From positions 1 to 64,000 of the forward strand of contig NZ_JABKCA010000004.1 of NCBI RefSeq assembly GCF_013166655.1: a stretch of DNA of 64,000 nucleotides. The letters run 5' to 3'. Source of the stretch: Lentimicrobium sp. L6 (GTDB lineage Bacteria > Bacteroidota > Bacteroidia > Bacteroidales > UBA12170). Of this stretch, positions 52,431 to 61,572 are shown piece by piece. Under the pieces are notes generated by a model, which was not told where the DNA came from, made no database searches, and worked only from the letters and a program-made list of their open reading frames with translations. The position numbers were made by a program, and so were the translations under genes. Positions within the stretch are counted from its first letter, which is position 1, and each line of letters starts with the position of its first letter.

Positions 52431-53438
52431 ATGAATTATCCAAAGAGAGTGACTATTGGCGATATTACTGTCAGAGACGGTTACCAACACGAAGAAAATT
52501 TTATCCCAACCGAAGCCAAAATATGGATGTTAGAACAATTAGTTTTAGCAGGTTTTAAACATATTGAGGTATCTAACTTTGGTAATCCAAAAGGAATGCC
52601 TCAGTTTAAAGACTGCGATGATTTATTCAAAGGTATTCATCAATCAAAGAAAGTAAAGCATCTTTTAGAGGAGGTAAGTTTAACTGCTGTTACTATTAGA
52701 GAAAGAGCAGCTGAAAGAGCCATACAAGCAAAATTAGAAGGCTGGGGACCCGATAGAATCCTCTTTATGGTATCCACCAGTGAGAGTCATCACAAAAAGA
52801 ATAGTGGTCTTTCTTTAAAGGAATATTGGAAAATGGCTGAGGAATATATAAAGAAAGCTCATGATGTGGGTATCAAAGTAAATGGAACCGTGAGCACCAT
52901 TTGGGGCTGTCCGATTGAAGGTCCTACTGATATGAATAAAGCCATAGAATTTGCACAGCGTTGGATAGATATTGGAGCCGATGATGTGGAACATGCAGAC
53001 CATGACGGTAGTGCTTCACCAGATAGGGTTTATCGCTATTATTCTTCATTACTTGAGCATTTTGGAAATCCAGATAAGCATATTGTACATTTTCATACCA
53101 CTAGAGGATGGGGCTTGGCCAATGTGCTAGCTGCCTTGCAAGCTGGGATGACCAATTACGAATCTACTATGGGTGGAATTGGCGGACAGCCCGCTAATTT
53201 TGTAAGTGGAGTTCCTGTGTCAGGAACAGGAGCCTATTATTATAAAGACTCAAATTTGGTGGGTTTAGTCAGTACCGAAGATATGGTGGTTATGATGGAT
53301 GAAATGGGTATTGAAACCAATTTGGATATTGATAAAATTCTAGACATAGGAAATATGAATGAGCGGATAGTGGGTCGTAGATTACGCTCTGAAGCTATCA
53401 AAAGTGGCCGCATACCTAAGGATTTGACTGGGAGGTAG
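52431..53438 (+). CDS. HMG-CoA lyase-like DRE-TIM enzyme
   Basis: 335 residues with the DRE-TIM barrel. TVRDGYQHEENFIPTEAKIW gives the metal-binding Asp and substrate Arg. HFHTTRGWGLAN supplies the two metal His. STIWGCPIEGPTD matches the barrel cysteine segment. The HMG-CoA lyase catalytic-loop signature GGCPYA is replaced by GGIGGQPAN, lacking its Cys. From the operon it should split HMG-CoA into acetoacetate and acetyl-CoA, but the altered loop makes this less certain. Last gene of the operon. Confidence 0.75.
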   Translation: MNYPKRVTIGDITVRDGYQHEENFIPTEAKIWMLEQLVLAGFKHIEVSNFGNPKGMPQFKDCDDLFKGIHQSKKVKHLLEEVSLTAVTIRERAAERAIQAKLEGWGPDRILFMVSTSESHHKKNSGLSLKEYWKMAEEYIKKAHDVGIKVNGTVSTIWGCPIEGPTDMNKAIEFAQRWIDIGADDVEHADHDGSASPDRVYRYYSSLLEHFGNPDKHIVHFHTTRGWGLANVLAALQAGMTNYESTMGGIGGQPANFVSGVPVSGTGAYYYKDSNLVGLVSTEDMVVMMDEMGIETNLDIDKILDIGNMNERIVGRRLRSEAIKSGRIPKDLTGR

Positions 53439-53442
53439 TTTG

Positions 53443-54759
53443 TTATCGAGCCAAAGCAATTTTAGGCTTTTTGTTTTTCATCTTTTTATCTTTTGACACT
53501 TTAAGTAAATCTTGGTATTTATCTCTTTTAACTGCTATATAAGCAGCATAGTCTTTCATTTCAATGAGACCAATATCATCTTTTGCCATAAAATGAAATT
53601 GCAGAAAGAAACCAACAATATCTATTTTATTTACTTTGTCTTTTTTGCCTTTTCCAACATATAGCGTCACCCATTCGCTTTGGCTTAATTCTCTGCCTTC
53701 TTTCAGCTTTATATTTTCAGGTTCTTCTTGTAAATAGGACGGTAGTTTATCTAATTGACTCCTGATGATGACCGCAGTTCCTGTAGCTTTCATTCTGGCT
53801 GTTCTGCCATTACGATGGGTAAATACTGTTTCTTGAGGAGGGATTTGATAATGAATCACATAATCCAATTCAGGTATGTCGATACCACGAGAAGCTATAT
53901 CAGTGGCAATGAGTACACGAGAACTTCCATTTCGGAACTTGGTGAGCTCCAATTCTCGTTGATCTTGTTCCAACCCACCGTGAAAGATAGAGTAAGAAAT
54001 CTTGAAGATATTAAAATACTCTGCAATTCGATCGCAAGCATCTCTATGATTTACAAAAACCAGAGCGTTTTCACCATCTTCTAGATTATTGATGATCTTA
54101 ATCAGTCCTTCTGGCTTTTCTTCTTTAGAGACTAATAATTGCTTTAATTCTAAATCTATTTTCTCTTCCTGACTAAAATCTAAGGTATGTAAATCTTTTA
54201 ATTGCAAATATCCGGGTATTTCAATCCGTTGAGTAGCAGAAACCAATAATTGTCTTTTTACGTGTTTGAGCTCTGCTCTAATAAACTCCATTTGTTTAGA
54301 AAAGCCCAATTCCAATGATTTATCAAATTCATCAAAAACCACTTGCTCAATAGTTGATACATCGAATGTCTCTCTTTGCATGTGATCTTGCACTCGTCCG
54401 GGTGTTCCTATTAAAATTTCAGGAGGATGAGTGAAATTTTGACGCTCCACTGAAAAAGGATGGCCACCATAAGCCACATTTATTTTCCATCCGGTTTTCA
54501 TTTGTTTCAAAACACTTTCTACCTGCAAAACCAATTCGCGTGTAGGAACTAGGATTAAAGCTTGAACACCTGGTTTCTTCTGAATTCTAGACAGGATACT
54601 CAAGAGATAGGCCACCGTTTTTCCGCTACCTGTTGGTGCTAATAATAAAAGGTGAGGATGTTGTGTCGCTGCATCAATAGTAGCATTTTGCATTTCGTTG
54701 AGTTCAGAAAAACCTAAGTTTTTTATGATTTCAATCTTGTTGTGTTTTGATAAATTCAT
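53443..54759 (-). CDS. DEAD-box-type RNA helicase with DbpA-like C-terminal domain
   Basis: 438 residues. Motifs: Q motif region (FSELNEMQNATI), I APTGSGKT, II DEFD in place of DEAD, III SATQR, IV/V VLIATDIASRGIDIPELD, VI HRNGRTARM. The C-terminal 75 residues (VGKGKKDKVNKIDIVGFFLQ, then a Lys-rich tail) resemble the DbpA RNA-binding domain that targets 23S rRNA. Likely a ribosome-assembly helicase. Convergent with the leucine operon, ending 4 bp from its last gene. Confidence 0.88.
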   Translation of the reverse strand: MNLSKHNKIEIIKNLGFSELNEMQNATIDAATQHPHLLLLAPTGSGKTVAYLLSILSRIQKKPGVQALILVPTRELVLQVESVLKQMKTGWKINVAYGGHPFSVERQNFTHPPEILIGTPGRVQDHMQRETFDVSTIEQVVFDEFDKSLELGFSKQMEFIRAELKHVKRQLLVSATQRIEIPGYLQLKDLHTLDFSQEEKIDLELKQLLVSKEEKPEGLIKIINNLEDGENALVFVNHRDACDRIAEYFNIFKISYSIFHGGLEQDQRELELTKFRNGSSRVLIATDIASRGIDIPELDYVIHYQIPPQETVFTHRNGRTARMKATGTAVIIRSQLDKLPSYLQEEPENIKLKEGRELSQSEWVTLYVGKGKKDKVNKIDIVGFFLQFHFMAKDDIGLIEMKDYAAYIAVKRDKYQDLLKVSKDKKMKNKKPKIALAR

Positions 54760-55094
54760 TGGGCAAAGGTAGATGATCGTATCTGTTAAAAAAAATGCGA
54801 TTTTGAGCCTAGGAAAGGTTAAAATTATAATTAGAGAACAATATTGTCCAAAATAAGTTTCATATTATTAAAAGATTCTTCACTTCATTGCATTTCGTTC
54901 AGAAAGACAATGTATAGAATATGACACCATGGAAGAATGGATTTTATTTTTCTATAGCAAAATAAAACCTATTCTTCCAGTTTCCTTACCAAAACTCTTG
55001 TCACTCCGATGCGTAGCGAGGAGTCTATTGTAATTATTAGGACGCTATTGATTAGAGAATTATTAGTGTTGAATCTTCTAATCGAAAAAATAGG
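54760..55094. other. Intergenic region containing dispersed repeat copy 2
   Basis: About 335 bp between the helicase gene and the DUF2147 terminator. Holds the repeat at 54872-55056 and no gene. An open frame at 55009-55221 runs through the repeat and terminator and is not credible. Confidence 0.55.
54872..55056. repeat. Dispersed repeat, copy 2
   Basis: About 185 bp, inverted relative to copy 1 at 15961-16195. Same end sequences (AAGATTCTTCACTTCATTGC and AATTATTAGGACGCTATTGA). The internal GAAGAAT/ATTCTTCC palindrome is conserved with a different AT-rich loop. Lacks the about 45-base segment present in copy 1. Confidence 0.75.
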
Positions 55095-55130
55095 CATAAA
55101 AAAACAACCCACAAAAAAATATGAGTTGTT
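55095..55130 (-). terminator. Terminator of the DUF2147 gene
   Basis: AACAACCCA (55103-55111) pairs with TGAGTTGTT (55122-55130), one wobble, and a T-run follows on the minus strand. Confidence 0.65.
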
Positions 55131-55152
55131 CTATATTATCATAAAAAAGTAT

Positions 55153-55599
55153 CTATTCAGCTTTGGTCCAATAGGTAGTTTTTCCTACCCATTTAACACC
55201 AATATATCCCTTGATCATTAATGAACCATTGTCTTCGAATTCCATATAGCAGCTGTAGGTTTTGCCACTTTTAGGATCATAGATTTCTCCATCTTCCCAC
55301 TCATCATCATCAAAAACGAAATCTTTTAAAAGAACGATTCCTTGTAGCTCTCTTTTCTTCATTTCATCATCAGGATTTTCAACATCTAGTTTTGGAGTTC
55401 CATCTTCATTATTTGGAGTTTTTAACCAGACCAATTTGCCAAAGTATTTGTCTCCTTGTTTATAGATTTCTACTTTCCCATCTTTTTCTTCATTAAACCA
55501 TTTCCCAATAATTCTATCCGAATCGGTTTGTGCTATTAAAGGTAGGAAAAAGAAACTCAGCATAAATAATAATGCAATTTTCAGCTTACTGTTTTTCAT
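55153..55599 (-). CDS. DUF2147 exported protein
   Basis: 148 residues with a signal peptide (ending LIAQ). IIGKWFNEEKDGKVEIYKQG, YFGKLVWLKTP and DGEIYDPKSGKTYSCYMEF, with the final LMIKGYIG, match DUF2147, a small lipocalin-like beta barrel of unknown ligand. Periplasmic or outer-membrane associated. Confidence 0.88.
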   Translation of the reverse strand: MKNSKLKIALLFMLSFFFLPLIAQTDSDRIIGKWFNEEKDGKVEIYKQGDKYFGKLVWLKTPNNEDGTPKLDVENPDDEMKKRELQGIVLLKDFVFDDDEWEDGEIYDPKSGKTYSCYMEFEDNGSLMIKGYIGVKWVGKTTYWTKAE

Positions 55600-55675
55600 A
55601 AATTATTTTTTGTTTTAGGTTTTTCTAATTCTGTTTGTGAAAAGATATTCAATTCATTAGGAGCAAATATAGTAT

Positions 55676-56626
55676 TTATTCATTGGATTCAAATAAGTCA
55701 AGAGAAGGTTTTTTTCTCTCCACTTTTTTCACTTCCATATTCCTAGCATCTATATCTGCTTTCATTCTCCATTTCCCTTTTTCAAAATAAAAAGCATCTA
55801 CCGCATTACCCATAGGTACCATAAACTCTGGTAAATTTGCTAAATCTGGATACATTGGAATGAGATGATCAAACACTATTAAATCCTCGCTAAAAGTACT
55901 GGTCTCGTACTTCTTTTTCTTCTTGTTCCACTTTCGGGTCGAGAAACTATATTCTCCATAGTCCAATTGAAATTTACTTTGGAAATTATAACTAAATAGC
56001 ATCCTCTTATGATATTCTTTTTCAATCATAAAAAAATTGAGCTTGCCAAAACTAGGCTTCCCACTTTTACTTAATGTAATCACTTCAATCAATTTAAAAG
56101 CAGTTTGGTCTTGAGAAGGCAGCCAACCTAACAAAGTATAATAATCTTTATCATTATAGCTGTTTTCAACCATTTTCAAATAGAGGGCTGCAGGCCAATT
56201 GTCATTATTAAAAGATTCTTTGGAGTTGATACTTTGATGAAAATCACTTGGAATGAGCTCAAATACAGCATACTCTTTTTTGTTTTGATTATAGCTTTTA
56301 ACAAATCCATAATGCTCCCAATTGCCATCAAAAGATATGGCCCAAGTAATGATTTGGAGCTTTTTATCGCTGCTTACCAAAGAATATAATAATCCAGTGG
56401 AGTCAATTTCTTGAAGTTTTTTTGGTTCTGATCGGAGTAAGGAATCTAATTTTATTTTGAGCTCACTGTTTAAAATAAGCTTCTTATCCGCTTCATTTGA
56501 TGAAAGGATTTCAGTTGATATTTGTTTTATGGTATCAATTTGAGCCATTCCATCCACCATACTTCCAAAGCTAAAAAGTAGCAATAGGGTATGAAAACCG
56601 AAGATGTTATTTCTTTTTGTTACCAT
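55676..56626 (-). CDS. Hypothetical exported protein
   Basis: 316 residues from the ATG at 56626 (MVTKRNNIFGFHTLLLL), which gives a signal peptide; an in-frame start 35 codons earlier has no such feature. The mature part has strands such as LQIITWAISFDGNWEHYGFV and YYTLLGWLPSQDQTAFKLIE. No family recognised. Bacteroidota secreted protein of unknown function; separate from the DUF2147 gene by 76 bp, with which it may be co-transcribed. Confidence 0.65.
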   Translation of the reverse strand: MVTKRNNIFGFHTLLLLFSFGSMVDGMAQIDTIKQISTEILSSNEADKKLILNSELKIKLDSLLRSEPKKLQEIDSTGLLYSLVSSDKKLQIITWAISFDGNWEHYGFVKSYNQNKKEYAVFELIPSDFHQSINSKESFNNDNWPAALYLKMVENSYNDKDYYTLLGWLPSQDQTAFKLIEVITLSKSGKPSFGKLNFFMIEKEYHKRMLFSYNFQSKFQLDYGEYSFSTRKWNKKKKKYETSTFSEDLIVFDHLIPMYPDLANLPEFMVPMGNAVDAFYFEKGKWRMKADIDARNMEVKKVERKKPSLDLFESNE

Positions 56627-56853
56627 AATCAGTATCTGCAAGTATATTATGCATTTCTCTGTATCTCTCGCAAAAGAGCTTCGAGAACAAGGCTTGGTTT
56701 TTATGAAAATCAAGGAGTTGACTTTTGTCAATGACTGTTTTCGTAAAAAGTATAACGCAGTTATCGGAGTTTTCTTGCAGAGAATAATAAAACACCATTG
56801 GCAAATATATAACGCATATTTGATTAGTTTATGGTGTATTCTATATTTTTAAC

Positions 56854-56861
56854 TAAATTTG
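56854..56861 (+). promoter_or_regulatory. -7 box upstream of the Asp-box repeat protein gene
   Basis: TAAATTTG fits TAnnTTTG, about 60 bp before the ATG. No convincing -33 element. Confidence 0.35.
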
Positions 56862-56919
56862 AAGCATCTAATAGGATTTTTGTAAGCCCATCCTTGTATT
56901 ATAAATAAAACATAAAATC

Positions 56920-59900
56920 ATGATCAATCGTTTTACGACTTATGTGATGACGGGAGTCCTTGTATGTGGACTTTTGTTCTCAGGACCCGCATGGGCCAAA
57001 AAGAAAAAAGAAACAGCAGAGAAAGAAACCACTGCTCTTGAAAAGGCCAATATTGGTTTAACTTGGAGAGGAATTGGGCCTGCTTTTACTTCAGGAAGAA
57101 TTGCTGACTTTGCAGTTAACCCAGATAATCCAAGTGAATATTATGTGGCAGTTGCCTCTGGTCATATTTGGAAAACCTATAATAACGGTACCACTTGGGA
57201 GCCAATATTTGATAATAATGGAGCTTATTCTATTGGTTGTTTGAAAATGGATCCCAATAATCATCATGTGATTTGGGCTGGAACGGGTGAGAATAATCAC
57301 CAAAGAGCTTTGGGTTACGGAAATGGTGTTTATAAATCAGAAGATGGTGGAGCTAGTTGGACCAATATGGGACTAAAAGAAAGTCGTCAGATTGGTATGA
57401 TAGCCATTGATCCTAGAGATAGTGATGTGGTTTATGTGGCTGCTGAAGGATCTGCTTGGGGACCTGGAGGCGAAAGAGGATTGTATAAATCTATCGATGG
57501 TGGAGCCAACTGGGAATTGGTTTTAGAAATCAGCGAAAACACAGGTATCAATAATGTGGTTTTAGACCCCATTGATCCTGATCTAATTTATGCCACTGCT
57601 GAACAAAGAAGAAGAAGTGGATTCGGAAAAATTGGAGGAGGGCCAGAATCAGGTCTTCACATTTCAAAAGATGCTGGGAAAACTTGGAAAAAAGTTACCA
57701 ATGGTTTACCTGGTGGTCATGTGGGAGGTATGGGAATTGCCATTTCTTCTGTGGATAGGAATGTAGTCTATTTAATTATAGAAGCACAAGGGGAAACAGG
57801 TGGTTTCTTTCGTTCGGTAAATAGAGGAGCGAGTTTTGAGAAAATGGGTGATCATTCTGCCAGTGGACAATATTATAATGAGATTTATTGTGATCCAATC
57901 GATGTGAATACAGTATATTCTGTAGAAACCATTAGTAAAGTAAGCCGTAATGGTGGTAAAACATGGAATTCGATTGGTAATAATGGAAGACATGTTGATG
58001 ATCACGCTCTTTGGATTGACCCTACAGATACCAAGCACTTCATGATTGGTACTGATGGTGGTGTTTATGAATCTTATGATGGAGGTAATAATTATATTTT
58101 CAAATCTAATCTTCCCGTAACACAATTTTATAGAGTAGCTGTAGATAATACAGAGCCTTTCTATTGGGTATATGGTGGAACACAAGACAATAACAGTTTT
58201 GGTGGACCTAATATGAATACAACAAGAGGAGGAGTAACTCAAGGGGAATGGAAAACAACTCTTGGAGGTGATGGTTTCTGGCAAGCAATCGATCCAGATG
58301 ATCCAAATATCGTTTACTCAGAATACCAATATGGTAATGTTTCTCGCTACGATAAAAAATCAGGAGAAAGTATTTCAATCAAGCCTCAACCTAACAAAGA
58401 TGAATTAACACATCGTTGGAATTGGGATGCGCCTATGTTGATTAGTCCTCATCAAGGTCAGACTTTGTATATAGCTGCCAATAAGGTATTTAAAAGTACC
58501 GATAGAGGTCACAGTTGGAAAACAATAAGTGAAGACTTAACCCGCAACGAAGATAGAAATCAGTTTAAAATGATGGATAAATATTGGCCATCAGATGCTG
58601 TGGTAAAAGATATGTCTACTTCACAATGGGGAACTATTGTTGCGATGGCTGAATCTAAAGTAAAAAAAGGTTTACTTTATGTTGGTACAGATGATGGTTT
58701 GATTCAAATAACAGAGGATGATGGTGACAACTGGTTCAAAGTTAGTAGCTTCCCTGGCGTTCCAGAATATACTTATGTTAGTGATATTATGCCTTCTAAA
58801 TTTGATGAGAATGTGGTTTTCGCTACTTTTAATAATACCAAGGCTGATGATTTTAAACCTTATGTTCTAAAGTCAACAGATAAAGGTCGTACATGGACTT
58901 CTATAGCTGCTAACCTTCCTGAAAATGGTTCTGTTCATACTTTGGAGCAAGATTTTGTAAAAAAAGACCTCCTTTTTGTAGGAACTGAATTTGCTTTCTA
59001 TTTCTCCATTGATGGAGGACAAGAATGGAAGAAATTAAGTGCGGGAATGCCTGACGTTGCTGTGAGAGATATTGCTATTCAAGAAAGAGAAAACGACCTT
59101 GCTATTGCAACATTTGGTCGAGGATTTTACATTTTAGATGATTTTACTCCACTTAGAGAATTAAGCACAGATTTATTTGATCAGGAAGCTTTCTTGTTCC
59201 CAATTTCTGATGCTTTAATGTTTGTACAAACTGGAAATCGATATGGTCAAGGTTCTATGCCATATTTAGGTAAGAACCCTAAGTTTGGAGCTGTGTTTAC
59301 TTATTATATAAAGGAAATTCCAAAAACTATTAAGAGTGAGAGAAAGAAAAAAGAAAAAGAACAGTTTGAAGCTGGGGAGAAAATTCCCCAACCAAGTGTT
59401 GAAGAATTAAGAGCCGAAGAAAGACAACTTGACCCATACCTCGTTTTTACTATTAAAGATGCAGCTGGTTCTGTGGTTAAGGAAATATTTAAGAAGCCTT
59501 CGAAAGGTGTAAATCGTATGAATTGGAGTCTTCAGTATGCCGGTTTTAATCACATAGAAACTGAGGAGTTTAATCCTACAGATAATAAGAATAGTTGGGG
59601 ATATCCAGTACTTCCTGGTAAATATAGCGTGAGTATTGATATGGTTTTTGATGGGGAAAAGAAAGCGCTTGCTGGGCCTGTTGAATTCACTGCCAAAACT
59701 CTTAATAATACTACTTTACCTGCTGCTGACCGTGGCACTTTAGTGGCATTTCAACGTCAAATTACTGAAGTAATTAAGACCATGAATGGTGCTGGACAGT
59801 ATATGGAAGAGATGGAAAAGAGAATCGCTTCTGTTCGTCAAACTATCCATAATACGCCTGGTATGCCATTTGAATTAAGTTTAAAAACTAAAGCGATTGC

Positions 59901-60204
59901 CGAACAATTAGATGATCTTTTCTTCTTGATAGACGGAGTGGAAGCAAAAGCTAGTTGGGAAGAAATTCCACCAGCTGCTGTTCCTTTAAGCAATAGAATT
60001 CAAAATATAGTTTGGGGAATGTGGAGTTCTACTTCTGAACCAACTCAAACTATGGTTAATAATTATGCTATTGTTGTGGAGGAGGTTCCTCAAATATTAA
60101 AGACTTTAGAAAAGATGGATGCCGATATGAAAATGGTAGAGCAAGAGTTAGAAAAAGCTGGAGCACCATGGACACCTGGTCGAATCCCTACTTTTAGAAA
60201 ATAA
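56920..60204 (+). CDS. Large secreted Asp-box (BNR/VPS10-like) propeller protein
   Basis: 1094 residues. Signal peptide (ends PAWA) followed by a Lys-rich stretch. About ten Asp-box motifs of the form S-x-D-x-G-x-x-W: SEDGGASW, SIDGGANW, SKDAGKTW, SRNGGKTW, STDRGHSW, TEDDGDNW, STDKGRTW and SIDGGQEW among them. These build two beta-propellers as in sortilin/VPS10 and xyloglucanase folds. From about residue 820 a beta domain and helical bundle follow. No catalytic residues can be assigned; possibly a glycan-binding, hydrolase-like or peptidase-associated protein. No T9SS domain seen. Confidence 0.8.
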   Translation: MINRFTTYVMTGVLVCGLLFSGPAWAKKKKETAEKETTALEKANIGLTWRGIGPAFTSGRIADFAVNPDNPSEYYVAVASGHIWKTYNNGTTWEPIFDNNGAYSIGCLKMDPNNHHVIWAGTGENNHQRALGYGNGVYKSEDGGASWTNMGLKESRQIGMIAIDPRDSDVVYVAAEGSAWGPGGERGLYKSIDGGANWELVLEISENTGINNVVLDPIDPDLIYATAEQRRRSGFGKIGGGPESGLHISKDAGKTWKKVTNGLPGGHVGGMGIAISSVDRNVVYLIIEAQGETGGFFRSVNRGASFEKMGDHSASGQYYNEIYCDPIDVNTVYSVETISKVSRNGGKTWNSIGNNGRHVDDHALWIDPTDTKHFMIGTDGGVYESYDGGNNYIFKSNLPVTQFYRVAVDNTEPFYWVYGGTQDNNSFGGPNMNTTRGGVTQGEWKTTLGGDGFWQAIDPDDPNIVYSEYQYGNVSRYDKKSGESISIKPQPNKDELTHRWNWDAPMLISPHQGQTLYIAANKVFKSTDRGHSWKTISEDLTRNEDRNQFKMMDKYWPSDAVVKDMSTSQWGTIVAMAESKVKKGLLYVGTDDGLIQITEDDGDNWFKVSSFPGVPEYTYVSDIMPSKFDENVVFATFNNTKADDFKPYVLKSTDKGRTWTSIAANLPENGSVHTLEQDFVKKDLLFVGTEFAFYFSIDGGQEWKKLSAGMPDVAVRDIAIQERENDLAIATFGRGFYILDDFTPLRELSTDLFDQEAFLFPISDALMFVQTGNRYGQGSMPYLGKNPKFGAVFTYYIKEIPKTIKSERKKKEKEQFEAGEKIPQPSVEELRAEERQLDPYLVFTIKDAAGSVVKEIFKKPSKGVNRMNWSLQYAGFNHIETEEFNPTDNKNSWGYPVLPGKYSVSIDMVFDGEKKALAGPVEFTAKTLNNTTLPAADRGTLVAFQRQITEVIKTMNGAGQYMEEMEKRIASVRQTIHNTPGMPFELSLKTKAIAEQLDDLFFLIDGVEAKASWEEIPPAAVPLSNRIQNIVWGMWSSTSEPTQTMVNNYAIVVEEVPQILKTLEKMDADMKMVEQELEKAGAPWTPGRIPTFRK

Positions 60205-60225
60205 TAGAATAAGATTATAAATGAG

Positions 60226-60253
60226 AAAGCCTAGATGAGAATCTGGGCTTTTT
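60226..60253 (+). terminator. Terminator after the Asp-box protein gene
   Basis: AAAGCC(T)AGAT and ATCT(G)GGCTTT pair around GAGA, followed by TTT. Confidence 0.7.
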
Positions 60254-60280
60254 ATATTTATGGGGTTTCGTATTTTAACT

Positions 60281-60583
60281 CTAAAAAATAGCTCCAATAA
60301 TTAAATAAAAGAAAACTAGTGATACCATAGTAATAGGCACTCCACCAATAACTGAAGTTAATATACTAGCGGTTACATTTAAATGTTTTCTAATTCTTTT
60401 ATAAAGATAGGAAATAGCAATCATCATTGGAAGACCATAAAACAAATAACCTTGAGCAAGTCTCCAACCGAATATTTGATGAAAATAATCAGTGTCTTTA
60501 TCGATCCATATTAATAAAATAATTGATAATGATACAAGCAAAAAAATAAAAAAATAAGGCGCAATTTTATTTAAAATTTTCAT
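60281..60583 (-). CDS. Small hydrophobic membrane protein
   Basis: 100 residues with three hydrophobic helices (about 8-28, 45-62, 75-98). Not recognised. Divergent from tpiA, sharing a 227-bp region with a 17-bp tandem repeat. Confidence 0.6.
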   Translation of the reverse strand: MKILNKIAPYFFIFLLVSLSIILLIWIDKDTDYFHQIFGWRLAQGYLFYGLPMMIAISYLYKRIRKHLNVTASILTSVIGGVPITMVSLVFFYLIIGAIF

Positions 60584-60696
60584 AGAAATGTTTTAGTTCA
60601 AACGAAATAGGAAATATTTTATTGCAATGATATGCACGTAGTTGCGCATATACCTAGTTATGTGTTTTCACATTCACATATTTACGCAACCAATGC

Positions 60697-60747
60697 AACC
60701 ATCGTTGTATCGTAACCATCGTCACCACATAACCATCGTCACCTCGT
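60697..60747. repeat. 17-bp tandem repeat, three copies
   Basis: AACCATCGT recurs at 60697, 60714 and 60731, exactly 17 bp apart. The last two units share AACCATCGTCACC. It lies in the divergent region 30 bp upstream of the tpiA -7 box. Confidence 0.75.
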
Positions 60748-60777
60748 AATTTTCTATGTATATTTAAAATAATGCCC

Positions 60778-60785
60778 TATTTTTG
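60778..60785 (+). promoter_or_regulatory. -7 box of tpiA
   Basis: TATTTTTG fits TAnnTTTG, 25 bp before the tpiA ATG. The -33 element is not clear. Confidence 0.45.
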
Positions 60786-60810
60786 CCCAACATATTTAAA
60801 ATCAAAAACA

Positions 60811-61572
60811 ATGAGAAAAAGAATTGTCGCAGGAAACTGGAAAATGAATAATAATTTCGAAGAAGCTGATGAATTATTATTTCAATTAGCTGAAGGAATT
60901 AAAGATTTAGAACTAGAAAATGAGGAAGTTATCATTTGTCCTCCAGCATTATACCTTGAAATGTCAACAGATGTTGGATTAGAAAATGGTTTTTCAGTGG
61001 GTGCACAAAACTGTTCTACTCAAGATAAAGGAGCCTATACTGGTGAAATTTCAGCTTCTATGCTAAAATCATTAGATGTTAGCTGTTGTCTTGTAGGCCA
61101 TTCAGAAAGAAGAAAGTATTTCAATGAAACACACCAAGATTTAGCTCTTAAAGTAGATCAACTTTTAGAGAATGAAATATTTCCAATCTTCTGTTTTGGT
61201 GAATTATTAGAAGAAAGAGAAACCGAAAAGCATTTTGATATTGTAAAAGCTCAAATCGCTGATAGCTTATTCCATTTGAATGCTGAAGAAATGGAGAATG
61301 TAATTCTTGCCTATGAGCCAGTTTGGGCCATTGGTACAGGGGTAACCGCCACTACTGAACAAGCTCAAGAAATGCATGCTTTTATCAGGAGTATTCTAAC
61401 TGAGAAATGGGGTGCTGAGTTAGCTGAAGAAACAACTATCCTTTATGGTGGTTCTTGTAATGCTAAAAATGCCAAAGAACTATTCTCACAAAAAGATGTG
61501 GATGGTGGCTTAATAGGCGGTGCTTCTTTGAAAGCAGAAGATTTTATCACTATTGTTAAGAGCTTTAATTAA
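60811..61572 (+). CDS. tpiA: Triosephosphate isomerase
   Basis: 253 residues from the ATG at 60811 (MRKRIVAGNWKMNNN), the standard start; an ATG at 60772 overlaps the -7 box. Catalytic residues: Lys in GNWKMN, His in VGHSERRKYF, Glu in AYEPVWAIGTG; phosphate loop GGSCNAKNA. Glycolysis, cytoplasmic. It overlaps the prmA ATG by one base. Confidence 0.97.
   Translation: MRKRIVAGNWKMNNNFEEADELLFQLAEGIKDLELENEEVIICPPALYLEMSTDVGLENGFSVGAQNCSTQDKGAYTGEISASMLKSLDVSCCLVGHSERRKYFNETHQDLALKVDQLLENEIFPIFCFGELLEERETEKHFDIVKAQIADSLFHLNAEEMENVILAYEPVWAIGTGVTATTEQAQEMHAFIRSILTEKWGAELAEETTILYGGSCNAKNAKELFSQKDVDGGLIGGASLKAEDFITIVKSFN

Noticed and set aside
57772-58284. 170-codon minus-strand ORF inside the Asp-box gene
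   Set aside because: Fully inside a real gene and rich in Ile/Ser/Thr as expected from antisense; no domain features.
60697-60747. Possible CRISPR array
   Set aside because: Units are 17 bp with no spacers and no cas genes; it is a short tandem repeat.
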